From NCBI GenBank assembly GCA_936920625.1, contig CAKZHC010000039.1:1-64000 (forward strand): DNA of 64,000 bases, given 5' to 3'. The stretch comes from an uncultured Enterobacteriaceae bacterium (lineage in GTDB: Bacteria > Pseudomonadota > Gammaproteobacteria > Enterobacterales > Enterobacteriaceae). Shown one piece after another: positions 31,536 to 43,452 of the stretch. The notes beneath the pieces were generated by a model. It did no database searches and was not told the DNA's origin. It saw nothing but the letters and a program-made list of their open reading frames with translations. Each line of letters opens with the position of its first letter. The stretch's first letter is position 1. Made by a program: the position numbers and the translations under genes.

Positions 31536-32770
31536 GCACTCTCTCATTTATGCTGGGGCTGCGCTTCAGCCGTGGCCATCGGCGCGGTATGGTTTCACTG
31601 ATTTCGATAATATCCACACTCGGCATTGCACTGGGCGTGGTGGTACTGATTGTCGGGCTGAGCGCCATGAACGGTTTCGAACGTGAACTAAATAACCGTA
31701 TTCTGGACGTGGTGCCCCATGGTGAAATTGAGCCGGTCAATCCCCCTTTTACTAACTGGCAGCAGATTTTGCGGCGAGTTGCACAGTTGCCCGGAGTGGC
31801 AGCCGCTGAGCCTTATGTCTCCTTCACAGGATTGATTGAGAGCGGCAGTAAACTACAGGCTATCCAGATAAAAGGAGTTGACCCACAACAGGAAATGCAG
31901 TTCAGCACTCTGCCGCACTATGTAGCAGATAATGCCTGGCAGCATTTTACCGCTGGCAGGCAGCAGATTATTCTGGGGCAGGGGGTAGCGAACAAACTTA
32001 AGGTGCTGCCGGGCGCCTGGATAACTATCATGGTTCCCACAAATAATGCGGGCGATACACTGCCTCAGCCACAGCGTATCCGGCTACAGGTTAGTGGTAT
32101 TCTGCAATTGAGTGGTGCGCTCGACCATACACTGGCGCTGGTTCCCATGGAGGATGCTCAGCATTATCTCGGGCTGAACGGGAGTGTGACCGGCATTGCA
32201 ATTAAAGCAAAAGATCCCTTCCGCGCCAGAGAGGTCGTGCGGGCAGCAGGTGAGGCTACCCACACTTATATCTATATTCGCAGCTGGATTGGTACCTATG
32301 GCTACATGTACCGGGATATTCAGATGATTCGTGCCATTATGTATCTGGCAATGGTGCTGGTCATTGGTGTTGCCTGCTTTAATATTGTTTCTACACTGGT
32401 TATGGCAGTGAAAGAGAAAAGCAGTGATATCGCCGTGCTGCGGACGCTGGGGGCCAGGGATAGCCTTATTAGCGCTATCTTTGTTTGGTACGGTTTGCTG
32501 GCAGGTCTGGCCGGTAGTGTTGTGGGGGTGATTGTCGGGGTGCTGGCAGCACTAAACCTCACATCCATCATCAACGCAATTCAGACGGCAACGGGTTATC
32601 ATTTCCTGTCGGGTGATGTCTACTTTATCGATTTTCTGCCCACTGAACTGCACTGGTGGGATGTCGTTGTTGTTCTGGCAACCTCAATCGTGCTGAGCCT
32701 GATTGCCAGCTGGTATCCGGCACGCCGTGCCTGCCGTATTGATCCCGTACAAATTTTAAGTAGACAGTAG
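31529..32770 (+). CDS. lolE: Lipoprotein-releasing ABC transporter permease LolE
   Basis: Second permease of LolCDE, contacting the lipoprotein substrate. At 413 aa it has LolC-like topology: a first membrane segment (about 24-48), a periplasmic domain, and three C-terminal segments with [34 protein letters not shown] nearly as in E. coli. It overlaps the lolD end by 7 bp. nagK, normally next, is absent, and cobB follows after 69 bp. Confidence 0.96.
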   Translation: MVSTLSFMLGLRFSRGHRRGMVSLISIISTLGIALGVVVLIVGLSAMNGFERELNNRILDVVPHGEIEPVNPPFTNWQQILRRVAQLPGVAAAEPYVSFTGLIESGSKLQAIQIKGVDPQQEMQFSTLPHYVADNAWQHFTAGRQQIILGQGVANKLKVLPGAWITIMVPTNNAGDTLPQPQRIRLQVSGILQLSGALDHTLALVPMEDAQHYLGLNGSVTGIAIKAKDPFRAREVVRAAGEATHTYIYIRSWIGTYGYMYRDIQMIRAIMYLAMVLVIGVACFNIVSTLVMAVKEKSSDIAVLRTLGARDSLISAIFVWYGLLAGLAGSVVGVIVGVLAALNLTSIINAIQTATGYHFLSGDVYFIDFLPTELHWWDVVVVLATSIVLSLIASWYPARRACRIDPVQILSRQ

Positions 32771-32839
32771 ATGATGTGGCATCTGATTGGAGAAGTTATT
32801 TTGTTGTTCCACCCGATTTCTGGAACCAGAGGCTGATAT

Positions 32840-33673
32840 ATGCGCATACTCCGCCGCCGTTTACGACTGGCACGATATAAAAAAGGACACCGCCAGAGGA
32901 GTCAGCGTTTCCGGCAACATATTTTTGAGCGTGATCGTAAATTGGAGCTGGTCCGCCACCCGCTTCCAAAAGTAGTGATTCTCACTGGTGCAGGTATCTC
33001 CGCTGAATCTGGTATAAAGACCTTTCGTGCCGGGGATGGATTATGGGAAAAGCATCGGGTGGAAGATGTTGCGACACCGGAGGGATTTGCCCGTGACCCG
33101 GCGCTGGTACAGGCATTTTACAATACCCGCCGCCGTCAGCTGCAACAGCCTGATATCCAGCCTAATTCTGCTCATCTTGCATTAGCTGAGCTGGAAACCT
33201 TGCTTGGTGACCATTTGCTTATCGTTACACAAAATATTGATAATTTGCATGAACGGGCTGGTAACAGTAATGTGATCCATATGCATGGGGAGCTGCTGAA
33301 AGTCCGTTGTAGCCAGAGCGGGCAGACACAACAGTGGAACGGCGATCTGACCCCGGGGGATCGCTGCCACTGCTGTCAGTTTCCGGCGCCATTACGGCCA
33401 CATATTGTCTGGTTTGGCGAAATGCCGCTGCACATGGACCATATCTATCAGGCAATAGCTGAAGCTGATTATTTTCTGGCCATTGGCACTTCTGGCCAGG
33501 TGTATCCTGCTGCTGGTTTTGTTCATGAAGCCAGAATACAGGGAGCATACACAATCGAGTTTAATCTGGCTCCCAGCCAGATCAGTGAGGAATTTGACGA
33601 AAAAGTCTATGGTCCTGCAAGTAAGGTTGTTGCAGACTGGGTCACGAAATTTCGTCAGCAAAGACGCCATTAA
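32840..33673 (+). CDS. cobB: NAD-dependent protein deacylase CobB
   Basis: Class III sirtuin removing acetyl and succinyl groups from lysines. NAD motifs [10 protein letters not shown] and [12 protein letters not shown] are present, catalytic His in VIHMHGELL, a zinc ligand set including CHCCQFPA, and VWFGEMP. The basic N-terminus ([16 protein letters not shown]) resembles the long E. coli isoform; ATG 32840 gives 277 aa. E. coli has potDCBA and pepT beyond this gene, but none is present here. Confidence 0.95.
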   Translation: MRILRRRLRLARYKKGHRQRSQRFRQHIFERDRKLELVRHPLPKVVILTGAGISAESGIKTFRAGDGLWEKHRVEDVATPEGFARDPALVQAFYNTRRRQLQQPDIQPNSAHLALAELETLLGDHLLIVTQNIDNLHERAGNSNVIHMHGELLKVRCSQSGQTQQWNGDLTPGDRCHCCQFPAPLRPHIVWFGEMPLHMDHIYQAIAEADYFLAIGTSGQVYPAAGFVHEARIQGAYTIEFNLAPSQISEEFDEKVYGPASKVVADWVTKFRQQRRH

Positions 33674-33692
33674 AAAATGCAGATATATATGC

Positions 33693-33717
33693 CAGTCACT
33701 ATTACTGTGACTGTTTT
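33693..33717 (+). terminator. Terminator after cobB
   Basis: Stem CAGTCAC / GTGACTG (7 bp) with loop TATTACT, followed by TTTT. It is modest but well placed 20 bp after the cobB stop. Confidence 0.55.
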
Positions 33718-33815
33718 CATAATGGTGTCTGTACCAGTTCTCATTATCAAAGCTGCACGTCTGTCATTCACTGATCTTAATGAGCCAGGAGCTGATCTGA
33801 TAAAAATATTTGCTA

Positions 33816-34940
33816 TCAGGTATCGCTGAAAAACCAGTAGCCTTCATTAATCAGATCTGTGAGTTGGGTTAGAAACGTCGGGTCATTAAGAGCACCGCCA
33901 AGTTCGCTGGAAGTTACAGTCAGGTTACCTGCCAGTGCACGCAGTGCGAGGCGCTGTTGGCTTACTATCAGACTGCCGTTAACGAATAGTGTTTCATCAA
34001 TAATAAGCACCCGTAGCCCATTAATGCGTGTCAGCCGGCCCTTTTCGCAGAGTGCGTCATAAACATCGCCCGCTTTCCAAGGTGGATCTGCCGGGGCGAT
34101 GTCCAGCTCGTAGCGCGATTGTGAGATAAATTCGCCAAACCACTGCCGAAAGTGCTCCGGTTGTTGAATTATTTGCAATATAGCAGCCTGAATGGCTGCC
34201 AGCTCATGAGGCAGAATTTCTGCTGGGTGAATGCGCATGACAAGGTTAGGGTCCTGATAAAGCTGGTTACCCAGTTCATGCTGTATTATGAAGTCGGCAA
34301 AGCTATTAATAAGTTCACAACCACTGGGGGCACGAAATCCTACCGAGTAGTTGAGGGCGTTTTCGAGCGACCACCCTTCGTGAGGGAAGCCGGGAGGAAT
34401 ATAGAGGACATCTCCGGCTTCGAGCTCCTCATCAATGATGGCATCAAAAGAATCTATCCGAAGCAGACTTGAATATGAGGAATGCTGGGGTAGATCATAT
34501 TTTTCACCCACCCGCCAGCGCCTGCGTCCCGACCCCTGGATAATAAAAACGTCGTATTGATCGATATGAGGGCCCACGCCTCCCCCTGGAGTCGAGAAGG
34601 AGACCATCAGATCGTCGACCCGCCAGTCTGGCAGAGTACGAAAGGCGTTCATTAGTGCAGCACAAGGGTCATTCCAGTGATTCACCGATTGTACCAGCAG
34701 TGTCCAGTTACTCTCACCCAAATGAGAGTAACAGTCGAAAGGGCCGCGGGTCATCTGCCACTTTCCCTGACGATGGCAGAATAACCGGCTGTCAATGTGG
34801 CTCTCCATTGCCAGGCCAGCCAGTTCGTCAGCGGAAATAGGATCTTTAAAGTGTTCAAAGCCACGTTTAAGCAGTAGCGGGTGTTTCTGCCAGTGGCGCT
34901 GAAAAAAATCTGGCCAGTCTAGAGTAATCTGGTAGTCCAT
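33816..34940 (-). CDS. roxA: Ribosomal protein L16 arginine hydroxylase RoxA
   Basis: JmjC-type 2-oxoglutarate/Fe(II) oxygenase that hydroxylates Arg81 of ribosomal protein L16. Iron ligands lie in GPHIDQYD (HxD near residue 125) and the distal His in PPGFPHEGW. The N-terminal ITLDWPDFFQRHWQKHPLLLKRG and the PADPPWK region after the dimerisation helices also match E. coli YcfD (373 aa; 374 here). It follows phoQ on the same strand by 51 bp. Confidence 0.95.
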   Translation of the reverse strand: MDYQITLDWPDFFQRHWQKHPLLLKRGFEHFKDPISADELAGLAMESHIDSRLFCHRQGKWQMTRGPFDCYSHLGESNWTLLVQSVNHWNDPCAALMNAFRTLPDWRVDDLMVSFSTPGGGVGPHIDQYDVFIIQGSGRRRWRVGEKYDLPQHSSYSSLLRIDSFDAIIDEELEAGDVLYIPPGFPHEGWSLENALNYSVGFRAPSGCELINSFADFIIQHELGNQLYQDPNLVMRIHPAEILPHELAAIQAAILQIIQQPEHFRQWFGEFISQSRYELDIAPADPPWKAGDVYDALCEKGRLTRINGLRVLIIDETLFVNGSLIVSQQRLALRALAGNLTVTSSELGGALNDPTFLTQLTDLINEGYWFFSDT

Positions 34941-34991
34941 ATATAGTATTCTCGTGACAGAAAGTGGCGAAGGTAGTAAGCAACCAGATAC

Positions 34992-36443
34992 TTACTCGTT
35001 GTAGTCAATACTCTGACGATGAAATCTGACAGTCATACGTGTGCCACCTAAAGGACTGCTGGTAGCGTGAATATCACCGCTGTACTGCTCCAGAATTTCC
35101 CTCGCTACAGCCAGACCTAGGCCCTGACCGGGGCGCAGCGTGTCAACGCGCTGACCACGTATGAAGACGATATCACGCTGGCTTTCAGGAATGCCGGGAC
35201 CATCATCATCTACTACAAGGCAAAGCGTATCTTCATATAGTCTGGAAGTGACTTCTACAAATTCCAGACAATACTTGCAGGCATTATCAAGTATATTACC
35301 CATTACTTCCATAAAGTCATTTTGCTCGCCAACAAAAGTTATCTCTGGAGAGATATCGAGTGTTAGTGTCACTCCCTTGCGCTGATATACTTTGTTCAAA
35401 GCAGAACAAAGCCCATCGAGCAGAGCAGATACTGAATGCAGGTTACGTTTAAGCCCACTGTGATCCTGCATACTGGCACGGTTAAGATAGTATGCGATTT
35501 GCTGAGAAATACGGCTGATCTGCTCAAGCATGATGGGTTCTGCTACCTCAATAGAGATATTCTTGCCACCACGTAACGACCGTAGCGTGCTTTGCAGTAC
35601 TGACAGCGGTGTTTTAAGACTGTGAGCCAGATCGGTGAGTGTTGTACGATAGCGAGTGTAGCGCTTACGTTCATTATCCAGGAGTAAGTTAAGATTGCGA
35701 ACCAGGCCTCGCAGCTCTTGCGGTGAGCGGGGATCAAGAGTTTGCCGCCGTCCGGTTTCCAGCTCCCGTACCTGAAAAGCTAACTCAGCAATGTGACGCA
35801 GACTCCAGTTAGCTGCCAGCCATAACAGAGGGACTACCAGCAGCAGGTTAAGCAGCAGCACATAACTAAACCATGACCACACTACATCAGAATGAAGTAA
35901 TTCCTGAGGCATGGAATCTACCATGACAATCGTCAGGGCGGGGAGCTGATCACTGGCGTTGTATCGATTTACTGCAACTAAATGCGTAAAAGTCTGATGC
36001 CCGTCGTTGTCGTATGAAGAGATATGATTCTGAGCAGTGTTGTCGTTCCCAAGCACTTTGCGACTGGTCTGATTGTTAGTATCGATCTCATAGTAGCCGG
36101 ATTTTCTCAGCCATTCAGGACGAATCTTAGTACGAACCTCGGGGACATCACGTCGCTGCCATAGCAATTTTCCATCATCACCATAGATAAAAACCAGAGT
36201 GGGGAAATTGAGTTGCAATTGCTTTGGTGGGGTAATAGTCAGTTTACCATCGTGCCACTGTGCCAGAATATAAAACAGGTTGCTCTCGCTACGCATGATA
36301 CGGTAACTGTTGTTGTCGAAACTGACTACATAGCCCACCACTGCAACCATACCATATGCCAGAGACAGTACCAGAACTACAACAGCTGTCGCCAGAAGAA
36401 AGCGAAACCGCAAAGAGAACGGTTTGATACGTGCTGAACTCAT
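34992..36443 (-). CDS. phoQ: PhoQ sensor histidine kinase with altered acidic patch
   Basis: Inner-membrane sensor that phosphorylates PhoP in response to low Mg, acid or cationic peptides. Two membrane segments (about 17-40 and 188-212) enclose a periplasmic PAS-like domain. HAMP and DHp domains follow, with His274 in [10 protein letters not shown], then the HATPase with [16 protein letters not shown] and GQGLGLAV. At 483 aa it is close to E. coli (486). The E. coli acidic cluster EDDDDAE that binds Mg at the membrane corresponds here to YDNDGHQ (144-150), leaving two acids. The start overlaps the phoP stop by one base. Confidence 0.96.
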   Translation of the reverse strand: MSSARIKPFSLRFRFLLATAVVVLVLSLAYGMVAVVGYVVSFDNNSYRIMRSESNLFYILAQWHDGKLTITPPKQLQLNFPTLVFIYGDDGKLLWQRRDVPEVRTKIRPEWLRKSGYYEIDTNNQTSRKVLGNDNTAQNHISSYDNDGHQTFTHLVAVNRYNASDQLPALTIVMVDSMPQELLHSDVVWSWFSYVLLLNLLLVVPLLWLAANWSLRHIAELAFQVRELETGRRQTLDPRSPQELRGLVRNLNLLLDNERKRYTRYRTTLTDLAHSLKTPLSVLQSTLRSLRGGKNISIEVAEPIMLEQISRISQQIAYYLNRASMQDHSGLKRNLHSVSALLDGLCSALNKVYQRKGVTLTLDISPEITFVGEQNDFMEVMGNILDNACKYCLEFVEVTSRLYEDTLCLVVDDDGPGIPESQRDIVFIRGQRVDTLRPGQGLGLAVAREILEQYSGDIHATSSPLGGTRMTVRFHRQSIDYNE

Positions 36444-37117
36444 CAGGTTGTGAGCTCGAACCGGTAACCCTGTCCACGAACAGTAGTGATTACATCAGAT
36501 AAACATTGCGCCTGAATTTTTTTACGCAGGCGTCCCATCAACACATCAATGGTATGACTTTCACGTAGTTCAGCGTCAGGGTAGAGTTGTAACATCAGGG
36601 AATCCTTACTCACTACTTTGCCCGCATTGCGAATTAACGTTTCAATGATGGTATATTCGAAAGCAGTCAGTTTTATCGGGCATTCATTGATAGTCAGTTC
36701 ACGCCGGGAGAGGTCAATCTGGAAGGGAGCGATTGAAATCACTTGTGAAGCAAGGCCGCTGTTACGGCGCATCAGCGCCTGCATTCGGGCTGCCACTTCC
36801 TCAATATGGAATGGTTTGGTGACGTAATCGTCAGCTCCTGCCTCCAGCGCTTCTACTTTAGCCTGCCAACTGTCACGGGCCGTCAGGACCAGAATTGGCT
36901 GTTTCTTTCCTTCATCACGCCAGCGACGAATCAAACTCATACCATCTTCATTTGGCAGCCCTAAATCAACCAGGGCGATATCCGGAGTATGCTCCTGCAG
37001 AAAATAATCAGCTTCCCGTGCTTCTTCTGCTGCATCGACCTGATGACCCATTTCACGCAGCTGTACGGTCAGATGATGACGAAGTAGCGCATTATCTTCT
37101 ACAACCAGAACACGCAT
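36443..37117 (-). CDS. phoP: PhoP response regulator
   Basis: OmpR-family regulator of Mg homeostasis, envelope remodelling and host adaptation. The receiver domain has phosphoacceptor Asp51 in [15 protein letters not shown] and Lys in YVTKPF. The winged helix is nearly identical to E. coli ([36 protein letters not shown]). Of two adjacent ATGs the second (37117) gives MRVLVVEDN as in E. coli and better spacing from AAGGA. It is driven at least partly by the PhoP-box promoter at 37317-37351. Confidence 0.97.
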   Translation of the reverse strand: MRVLVVEDNALLRHHLTVQLREMGHQVDAAEEAREADYFLQEHTPDIALVDLGLPNEDGMSLIRRWRDEGKKQPILVLTARDSWQAKVEALEAGADDYVTKPFHIEEVAARMQALMRRNSGLASQVISIAPFQIDLSRRELTINECPIKLTAFEYTIIETLIRNAGKVVSKDSLMLQLYPDAELRESHTIDVLMGRLRKKIQAQCLSDVITTVRGQGYRFELTT

Positions 37118-37316
37118 CATTGAATCCTTAAATAAATCACATTAGTAATAATCAGTTAGAGGCGGTTCATGGGAGCGAATTATTCTTGCCACAAAGAACC
37201 CTCTGCCCATATTGGTTGGTTCCGATTTCCGGGAGAACTTTATCTGGTGGTTTTTCTAAGTGGTGAACCCTGATGGTATCGGGTGGTGCCCGATAAAAAC
37301 AAATACAGGTGTCTTG

Positions 37317-37351
37317 AGTATAAAACCCTCAATCTAAACAGAAAATTAACA
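37317..37351 (-). promoter_or_regulatory. PhoP-activated autoregulatory promoter of phoPQ
   Basis: On the minus strand the PhoP box reads TGTTAA-TTTTC-TGTTTA (37351 to 37335): two half-sites 5 bp apart. Exactly 12 bp downstream is a -10 hexamer TATACT (37322-37317). Box, spacing and -10 match the class I PhoP-dependent promoter of enterobacteria. Transcription heads to phoP, whose ATG is about 200 nt further, so positive autoregulation is well supported. Confidence 0.85.
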
Positions 37352-37392
37352 TAAACCAGATGTTTCTCCTGCACAGGCAGGTTGCAGGAGAG

Positions 37393-39433
<2,041 letters not shown>

Positions 39434-39472
39434 TACCTGTAACTCCAATTAAGGTCTGGTCAGCAGCCTGAA

Positions 39473-40582
39473 TCAGGTGACAGCCAGTGGCAAACGCTGT
39501 TCGATGATACCGCCGCCAAGGCAGATTTCATCCAGATAAAATACTGCAGATTGTCCGGGGGTTACTGCTGCTACCGGCTTATCAAATTTGACTTCAATAC
39601 GATCTTCTGCAAGAGGAGTAACGGCACAGGGGATATCACTCTGGCGGTAGCGGGTTTTAACCGTACAACGTACTCTGGAGTGTAGTGGCTGGCGATCAAC
39701 CCAGTGTAACTGCTGAGCGATCAGCCCGGCAGACATCAGACGAGGATGATTACTACCCTGAGCGACAATCAATTGATTATTTGCCACATCTTTATCCGCT
39801 ACATACCAGGCCTCGTGATGCCCCTCCTTAATTCCGCCGATTCCAATACCTTTGCGCTGGCCTATCGTGTAGAACATCACGCCCTGGTGCTCGCCTAGCA
39901 CATCGCCATCGACGCTCACAATAGCACCAGTTCTTGCTGGCAGATAGCGGCTTAGAAAATCAGCGAAGTTGCGTTCCCCAATAAAACAGATACCGGTAGA
40001 ATCTTTCTTGCCTGCGGTCACTAAATTTTGTTCCTCTGCCAGATGCCGCACGGCAGGTTTTTCCAGTTTCCCTAAAGGAAATAGCACACGGGCTAGCTGT
40101 GTGTGGCTTAGCGTATAGAGAAAGTAACTTTGATCTTTATTGCCGTCCAGGCCGCGCAATAGCTGCTCTTTGCCGGTTATTGCAGTGCGGCGTGCGTAGT
40201 GGCCGGTAGCAATATAATCAGCACCAAGATCTTCAGCCGCATAGTCGAGAAATGCTTTAAATTTGATCTCTTTATTGCACAGAATATCTGGATTTGGCGT
40301 GCGGCCTGCCCTGTACTCGGCCAGAAAGTGCTCAAAAACATTATCCCAGTATTCGGCAGCAAAATTGATAGTGTGCAACTCAATTCCCAGTGTGTCACAT
40401 ACTTCCCGTGCATCAGCCAGATCAGCAGCCGCTGCACAGTATTCATCATCATCTTCTTCTTCCCAGTTCTTCATGAATAATCCCTCAACCTGGTAACCTT
40501 GCTGAAGCAGCAACCAGGCGGATACAGAGGAATCAACGCCGCCGGACATCCCGACGATCACTTTTTTCTGGCTGTCAGACAT
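39473..40582 (-). CDS. mnmA: tRNA-specific 2-thiouridylase MnmA
   Basis: Adds sulfur to U34 of tRNA Lys, Glu and Gln. PP-loop GMSGGVDSS is at residues 11-19; the catalytic cysteines are Cys102 ([10 protein letters not shown]) and Cys199 ([12 protein letters not shown]). At 369 aa it is of normal length. It heads the minus-strand operon. In E. coli nudJ and rluE stand between mnmA and icd, but both are absent here. Confidence 0.97.
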   Translation of the reverse strand: MSDSQKKVIVGMSGGVDSSVSAWLLLQQGYQVEGLFMKNWEEEDDDEYCAAAADLADAREVCDTLGIELHTINFAAEYWDNVFEHFLAEYRAGRTPNPDILCNKEIKFKAFLDYAAEDLGADYIATGHYARRTAITGKEQLLRGLDGNKDQSYFLYTLSHTQLARVLFPLGKLEKPAVRHLAEEQNLVTAGKKDSTGICFIGERNFADFLSRYLPARTGAIVSVDGDVLGEHQGVMFYTIGQRKGIGIGGIKEGHHEAWYVADKDVANNQLIVAQGSNHPRLMSAGLIAQQLHWVDRQPLHSRVRCTVKTRYRQSDIPCAVTPLAEDRIEVKFDKPVAAVTPGQSAVFYLDEICLGGGIIEQRLPLAVT

Positions 40583-40815
40583 AGGGAATACTCGACATAC
40601 TCAACGTTGCAGGCAATCTAAAAACAGGCGAAACACTCTATCATGAATTGACTGTTTGCGCATCTTTATGGAGTTTACCGTGGCTATCAGAACAAAGTAT
40701 CAAATAACATTGGGTAACTGCTGTGCCGGGGAGTAACATCGTTTACCCTAAATTAAATGATGTTGTTGCAATGGGTCAGATTGTTGCGTAGCTAAGACTA
40801 ATCCAGCGCATATTT

Positions 40816-40876
40816 ACGCCAGGTGAGATGCCTGGCGTCCAGTACCAGATTCAAGTAGTATACGCCAGCATCTCAC
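40816..40876 (+). promoter_or_regulatory. icd leader with two mutually exclusive RNA pairings
   Basis: Segment A (ACGCCAGG, 40816-40823) pairs with the end of segment B (CCTGGCGT, 40831-40838) as an 8-bp hairpin with loop TGAGATG. Segment C (ACGCCAGCATCTCAC, 40862-40876) is complementary to B including that loop, giving a 15-bp duplex with one bulge. B cannot pair with both. C ends 36 nt before the icd ATG. This is the layout of a switch, attenuator or protein-binding leader. It is also consistent with plain decoy symmetry, and the function is unknown. Confidence 0.45.
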
Positions 40877-40912
40877 ACATCCTTAACAGAAGCGCTTTCG
40901 AAGGAGAAGTTA

Positions 40913-42163
40913 ATGGAAAGCAAAGTAGTCATTCCAGCGGAAGGCCAGAAAATCACTCAGGATGAGGGAAAACTCAATGTGCCTCACAATCCGATTATTC
41001 CTTATATCGAGGGTGATGGCATTGGCGTTGATATTTCGCCTGTCATGATCAACGTGGTCAATGCTGCTGTGCAAAAAGCTTACAAGGGTGAGCGTAAAAT
41101 CTCCTGGATGGAGATTTATACCGGTGAAAAGTCAGTTGCACTGTATGGTAAGGACGTCTGGCTGCCCGCTGAGACGCTTGATTTAATCAAAAAGTATCAT
41201 GTTGCTATTAAAGGGCCGCTGACAACGCCAGTCGGTGGAGGAATTCGTTCTTTAAATGTCGCCCTGCGCCAGGAACTGGATTTGTATATCTGTTTACGGC
41301 CTGTGCGTTATTATAAGGGAACGCCTAGCCCAGTTAAATGTCCGCAGAACACCAATATGGTTATTTTTCGCGAAAACTCTGAAGATATCTATGCCGGAAT
41401 AGAGTGGAAAGCGGGTACCCCTGAAGCGGAAAAAGTTATTAATTTTCTGCGTCAGGAAATGGGCGTCACTAAAATACGTTTCCCGGAGCAGTGTGGTATT
41501 GGTATTAAACCTTGCTCAGAGCAGGGGACTCAAAGATTAGTGCGGGCAGCCATCCAGTATGCCATCGATAATAATCGCAAATCTGTGACGCTGGTGCACA
41601 AGGGCAATATCATGAAGTTCACGGAAGGGGCTTTTAAAGAGTGGGGATATCAGTTGGCCTGCCAGGAGTTTGGTGGAGAACTTATCGATGGCGGCCCATG
41701 GGTTAAGATTAAAAACCCTAAAAACGGCCAGCCGATAATTGTGAAAGATGTTATTGCCGATGCTTTTCTGCAACAAATTTTGTTGCGTCCGAATGAATAT
41801 GATGTCATTGCCTGCATGAACCTTAATGGCGATTATATCTCCGATGCTCTGGCGGCCCAGGTTGGTGGAATAGGTATTGCGCCGGGCGCTAATATCGGTG
41901 ATGACTGTGCACTTTTCGAAGCGACGCACGGCACGGCACCAAAATATGCTGGTCAGGATAAAGTCAATCCTGGTTCGCTTATCCTTTCCGCTGAGATGAT
42001 GCTGCGTCATATGGGCTGGACGGAAGCCGCCGACTTAATTGTTAACGGCATGGAAGGCGCTATCGCGGTTAAAACGGTCACTTATGACTTCGAACGGCTG
42101 ATGGATGATGCTAACTTACTGAAATGCTCGGAGTTTGGTGACGCCATTATCAATCATATATAA
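40913..42163 (+). CDS. icd: NADP-dependent isocitrate dehydrogenase
   Basis: TCA-cycle enzyme converting isocitrate to 2-oxoglutarate. At 416 aa it equals E. coli. Regulatory Ser113 in [12 protein letters not shown], the site of AceK phosphorylation, is kept, as are [33 protein letters not shown] and the NADP-specificity region. AAGGAGAAG precedes the ATG. The 3' end of icd is a known integration site for lambdoid prophages (e14, phage 21); here an integrase remnant lies just beyond it. Confidence 0.98.
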   Translation: MESKVVIPAEGQKITQDEGKLNVPHNPIIPYIEGDGIGVDISPVMINVVNAAVQKAYKGERKISWMEIYTGEKSVALYGKDVWLPAETLDLIKKYHVAIKGPLTTPVGGGIRSLNVALRQELDLYICLRPVRYYKGTPSPVKCPQNTNMVIFRENSEDIYAGIEWKAGTPEAEKVINFLRQEMGVTKIRFPEQCGIGIKPCSEQGTQRLVRAAIQYAIDNNRKSVTLVHKGNIMKFTEGAFKEWGYQLACQEFGGELIDGGPWVKIKNPKNGQPIIVKDVIADAFLQQILLRPNEYDVIACMNLNGDYISDALAAQVGGIGIAPGANIGDDCALFEATHGTAPKYAGQDKVNPGSLILSAEMMLRHMGWTEAADLIVNGMEGAIAVKTVTYDFERLMDDANLLKCSEFGDAIINHI

Positions 42164-42187
42164 GTTGCATTATTGTTGAAATTGTTA

Positions 42188-42208
42188 ACGGAGGTGAGAT
42201 GCCTCCGT
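42188..42208 (+). terminator. Hairpin after icd with the same loop as the leader hairpin
   Basis: Stem ACGGAGG / CCTCCGT (7 bp) around loop TGAGATG, 25 bp after the icd stop. No T-run follows, so termination would be weak. The loop and closing GG/CC equal those of the leader hairpin upstream of icd. Confidence 0.5.
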
Positions 42209-42287
42209 ATCTTCCTTCGCCCTGAAAATTCTTCTGCAAAACTCCTGCAAAATTCTTCTGCAAAACGGAGTAAAAAATAGCCATATT

Positions 42288-42527
42288 TCATGCTCCGACA
42301 ATCCTCCATTCTTTGCCCCGATCATCGTTATAACGATCTGTCTGTTGCTGGCTTTTATGCCCCAGCAAATCGCGGGTGTTAATTTTTTGCTCTCTGTATA
42401 AGCGCTCTGCCAGAGAACGGATCTCGTGAAAACCGGGGGGAGTGCCTTTGTTCCACGATAATCCAGACAGTTCACGAATTTTTTTAAAACTGCTGCTAAT
42501 CGTGTTGGGATTAACCCTTTCACGCAT
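42288..42527 (-). pseudogene. Tyrosine integrase C-terminal remnant
   Basis: About 79 codons encode only the C-terminal part of a lambda-type phage integrase: FHEIRSLAERLY (the H-x-x-R of box II), LLGHKSQQQT and the nucleophile tyrosine in TDRYNDDRGKEW. The N-terminal 250-odd residues are gone. At its upstream end it abuts an antitoxin fragment on the other strand. Its place just past icd, reading toward icd, matches the int gene of e14- or 21-type prophages, so this is probably the scar of a deleted prophage. Confidence 0.8.
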
Positions 42528-42690
42528 TCTCAACGGCAAAGCTGGCATCAGCGCAGATATGGCGCTGCGTCTTGAAAATGTACCTGGCACCAGGGCTGAA
42601 ATGTGGATATCCATGCAGGCACAATACGATCTCTGGATTACCTTACAGCACAGCCGTCCGCTGATCAAAAACTCCTCTGCGCCTGTTTGA
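42514..42690 (+). pseudogene. higA: HigA-type antitoxin C-terminal remnant
   Basis: The frame beginning TLSRILNGKAGISADMALRL and continuing with GTRAEMWISMQAQYDLW is the second half of a HigA/XRE antitoxin. The first DNA-binding helices and any higB toxin are missing. The fragment starts exactly where the integrase remnant on the other strand begins, marking a recombination or deletion junction near 42511-42527. It has no start codon or ribosome site of its own that would make a functional protein. Confidence 0.72.
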
Positions 42691-43374
42691 ACTCTGGTGA
42701 TTCAGTTAGTTACTCAGTATAGTTTTGCCATCCGGCGTGATGCCGTAGCACTAAGTGGCTGTCCATCGTCCGTTACAACAACTACCACCCACCCACCCGC
42801 GTTCAGTCGGGCGTATTGTGCCAGTAAATCCGGCAAAAACGATACGTTTATTTGTTATTACCAGCCCACCATCTGATGTGACTAAATTTTCTTTTACAGC
42901 GACCTATCTATCTGCCACTCCTGCTCCCGATAGAGACGCCTCTGGCGGCCCTGAATCTGATACTTGCACTACCAGATGAATGTCCGGTAGTTTTGTTTTC
43001 AACAAGGCTTGCTGATTTTGCAAAATAAGCTTGTTCATCCTCGCGTATTATAGCTTTCCTTGTAGTTGCATTTTAATACCAGCAGGACAGAAGTTCGCCT
43101 GTAAATGTGATTTTGCAAGGCCCGACAATTTGACACGGATATCCGGTCAGTCCCTGCCTGTTTTACCCCTTGCCGGTTAACGGCCCACAAAACTACCGAT
43201 GTCCTTTGTTATCAGATACCGGTGGTTTGCTGATTTAACAGCCTGAGTCATCAAACACATCAACCTCTTTTTAGTGGCACTGAATCCTGACATACTCCAG
43301 CAAAAACTTCCGTTTCTGCTGGTCGGCGGGGATGCCGGAGCGGTTATCGAGCGGAGGAGAGGGCCTGGGAATGA

Positions 43375-43406
43375 GAATCAGAAGTGACAGAAAATTAATC
43401 TGATTC
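43375..43406. repeat. Dispersed repeat, copy A
   Basis: Starts GAATCAGAAGTGACAG and ends TCTGATTC, so its outer 8 bp are an inverted repeat. The first 27 bp recur with one mismatch at 47374-47400. The shared similarity continues patchily into TCTGGCTAAGAGT (TCTGGCTGAGAGT in copy B). Confidence 0.75.
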
Positions 43407-43407
43407 A

Positions 43408-43438
43408 TATCAGTAACTCTGGCTAAGAGTTACTGATA
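43408..43438 (-). terminator. Perfect 12-bp hairpin downstream of queF
   Basis: Arms TATCAGTAACTC and GAGTTACTGATA around a 7-nt loop TGGCTAA lie 15 bp beyond the original queF stop. On the minus strand the stem is followed by ATGAATCAGATTAATTTTC, with a short T-run some distance away. It is probably the operon terminator, possibly bidirectional. Confidence 0.5.
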
Positions 43439-43452
43439 AATAATTAATCCTA

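Larger units (their letters stand above)
42691..43452. other. Decayed DNA between the prophage scar and queF
   Basis: No intact gene. On the minus strand two short frames around 42770-42980 have a composition like bacterial Ig-like or tail/adhesin repeats, interrupted by stops; this is too weak to name. An (ACCC) run is at about 42786-42799. The right part carries a dispersed repeat copy (43375-43406) and a perfect 12-bp hairpin (43408-43438). Confidence 0.4.

Noticed and set aside
40199..40496. Two overlapping plus-strand frames inside mnmA
   Set aside because: Antisense shadows of a conserved coding region that includes the catalytic Cys102 segment.
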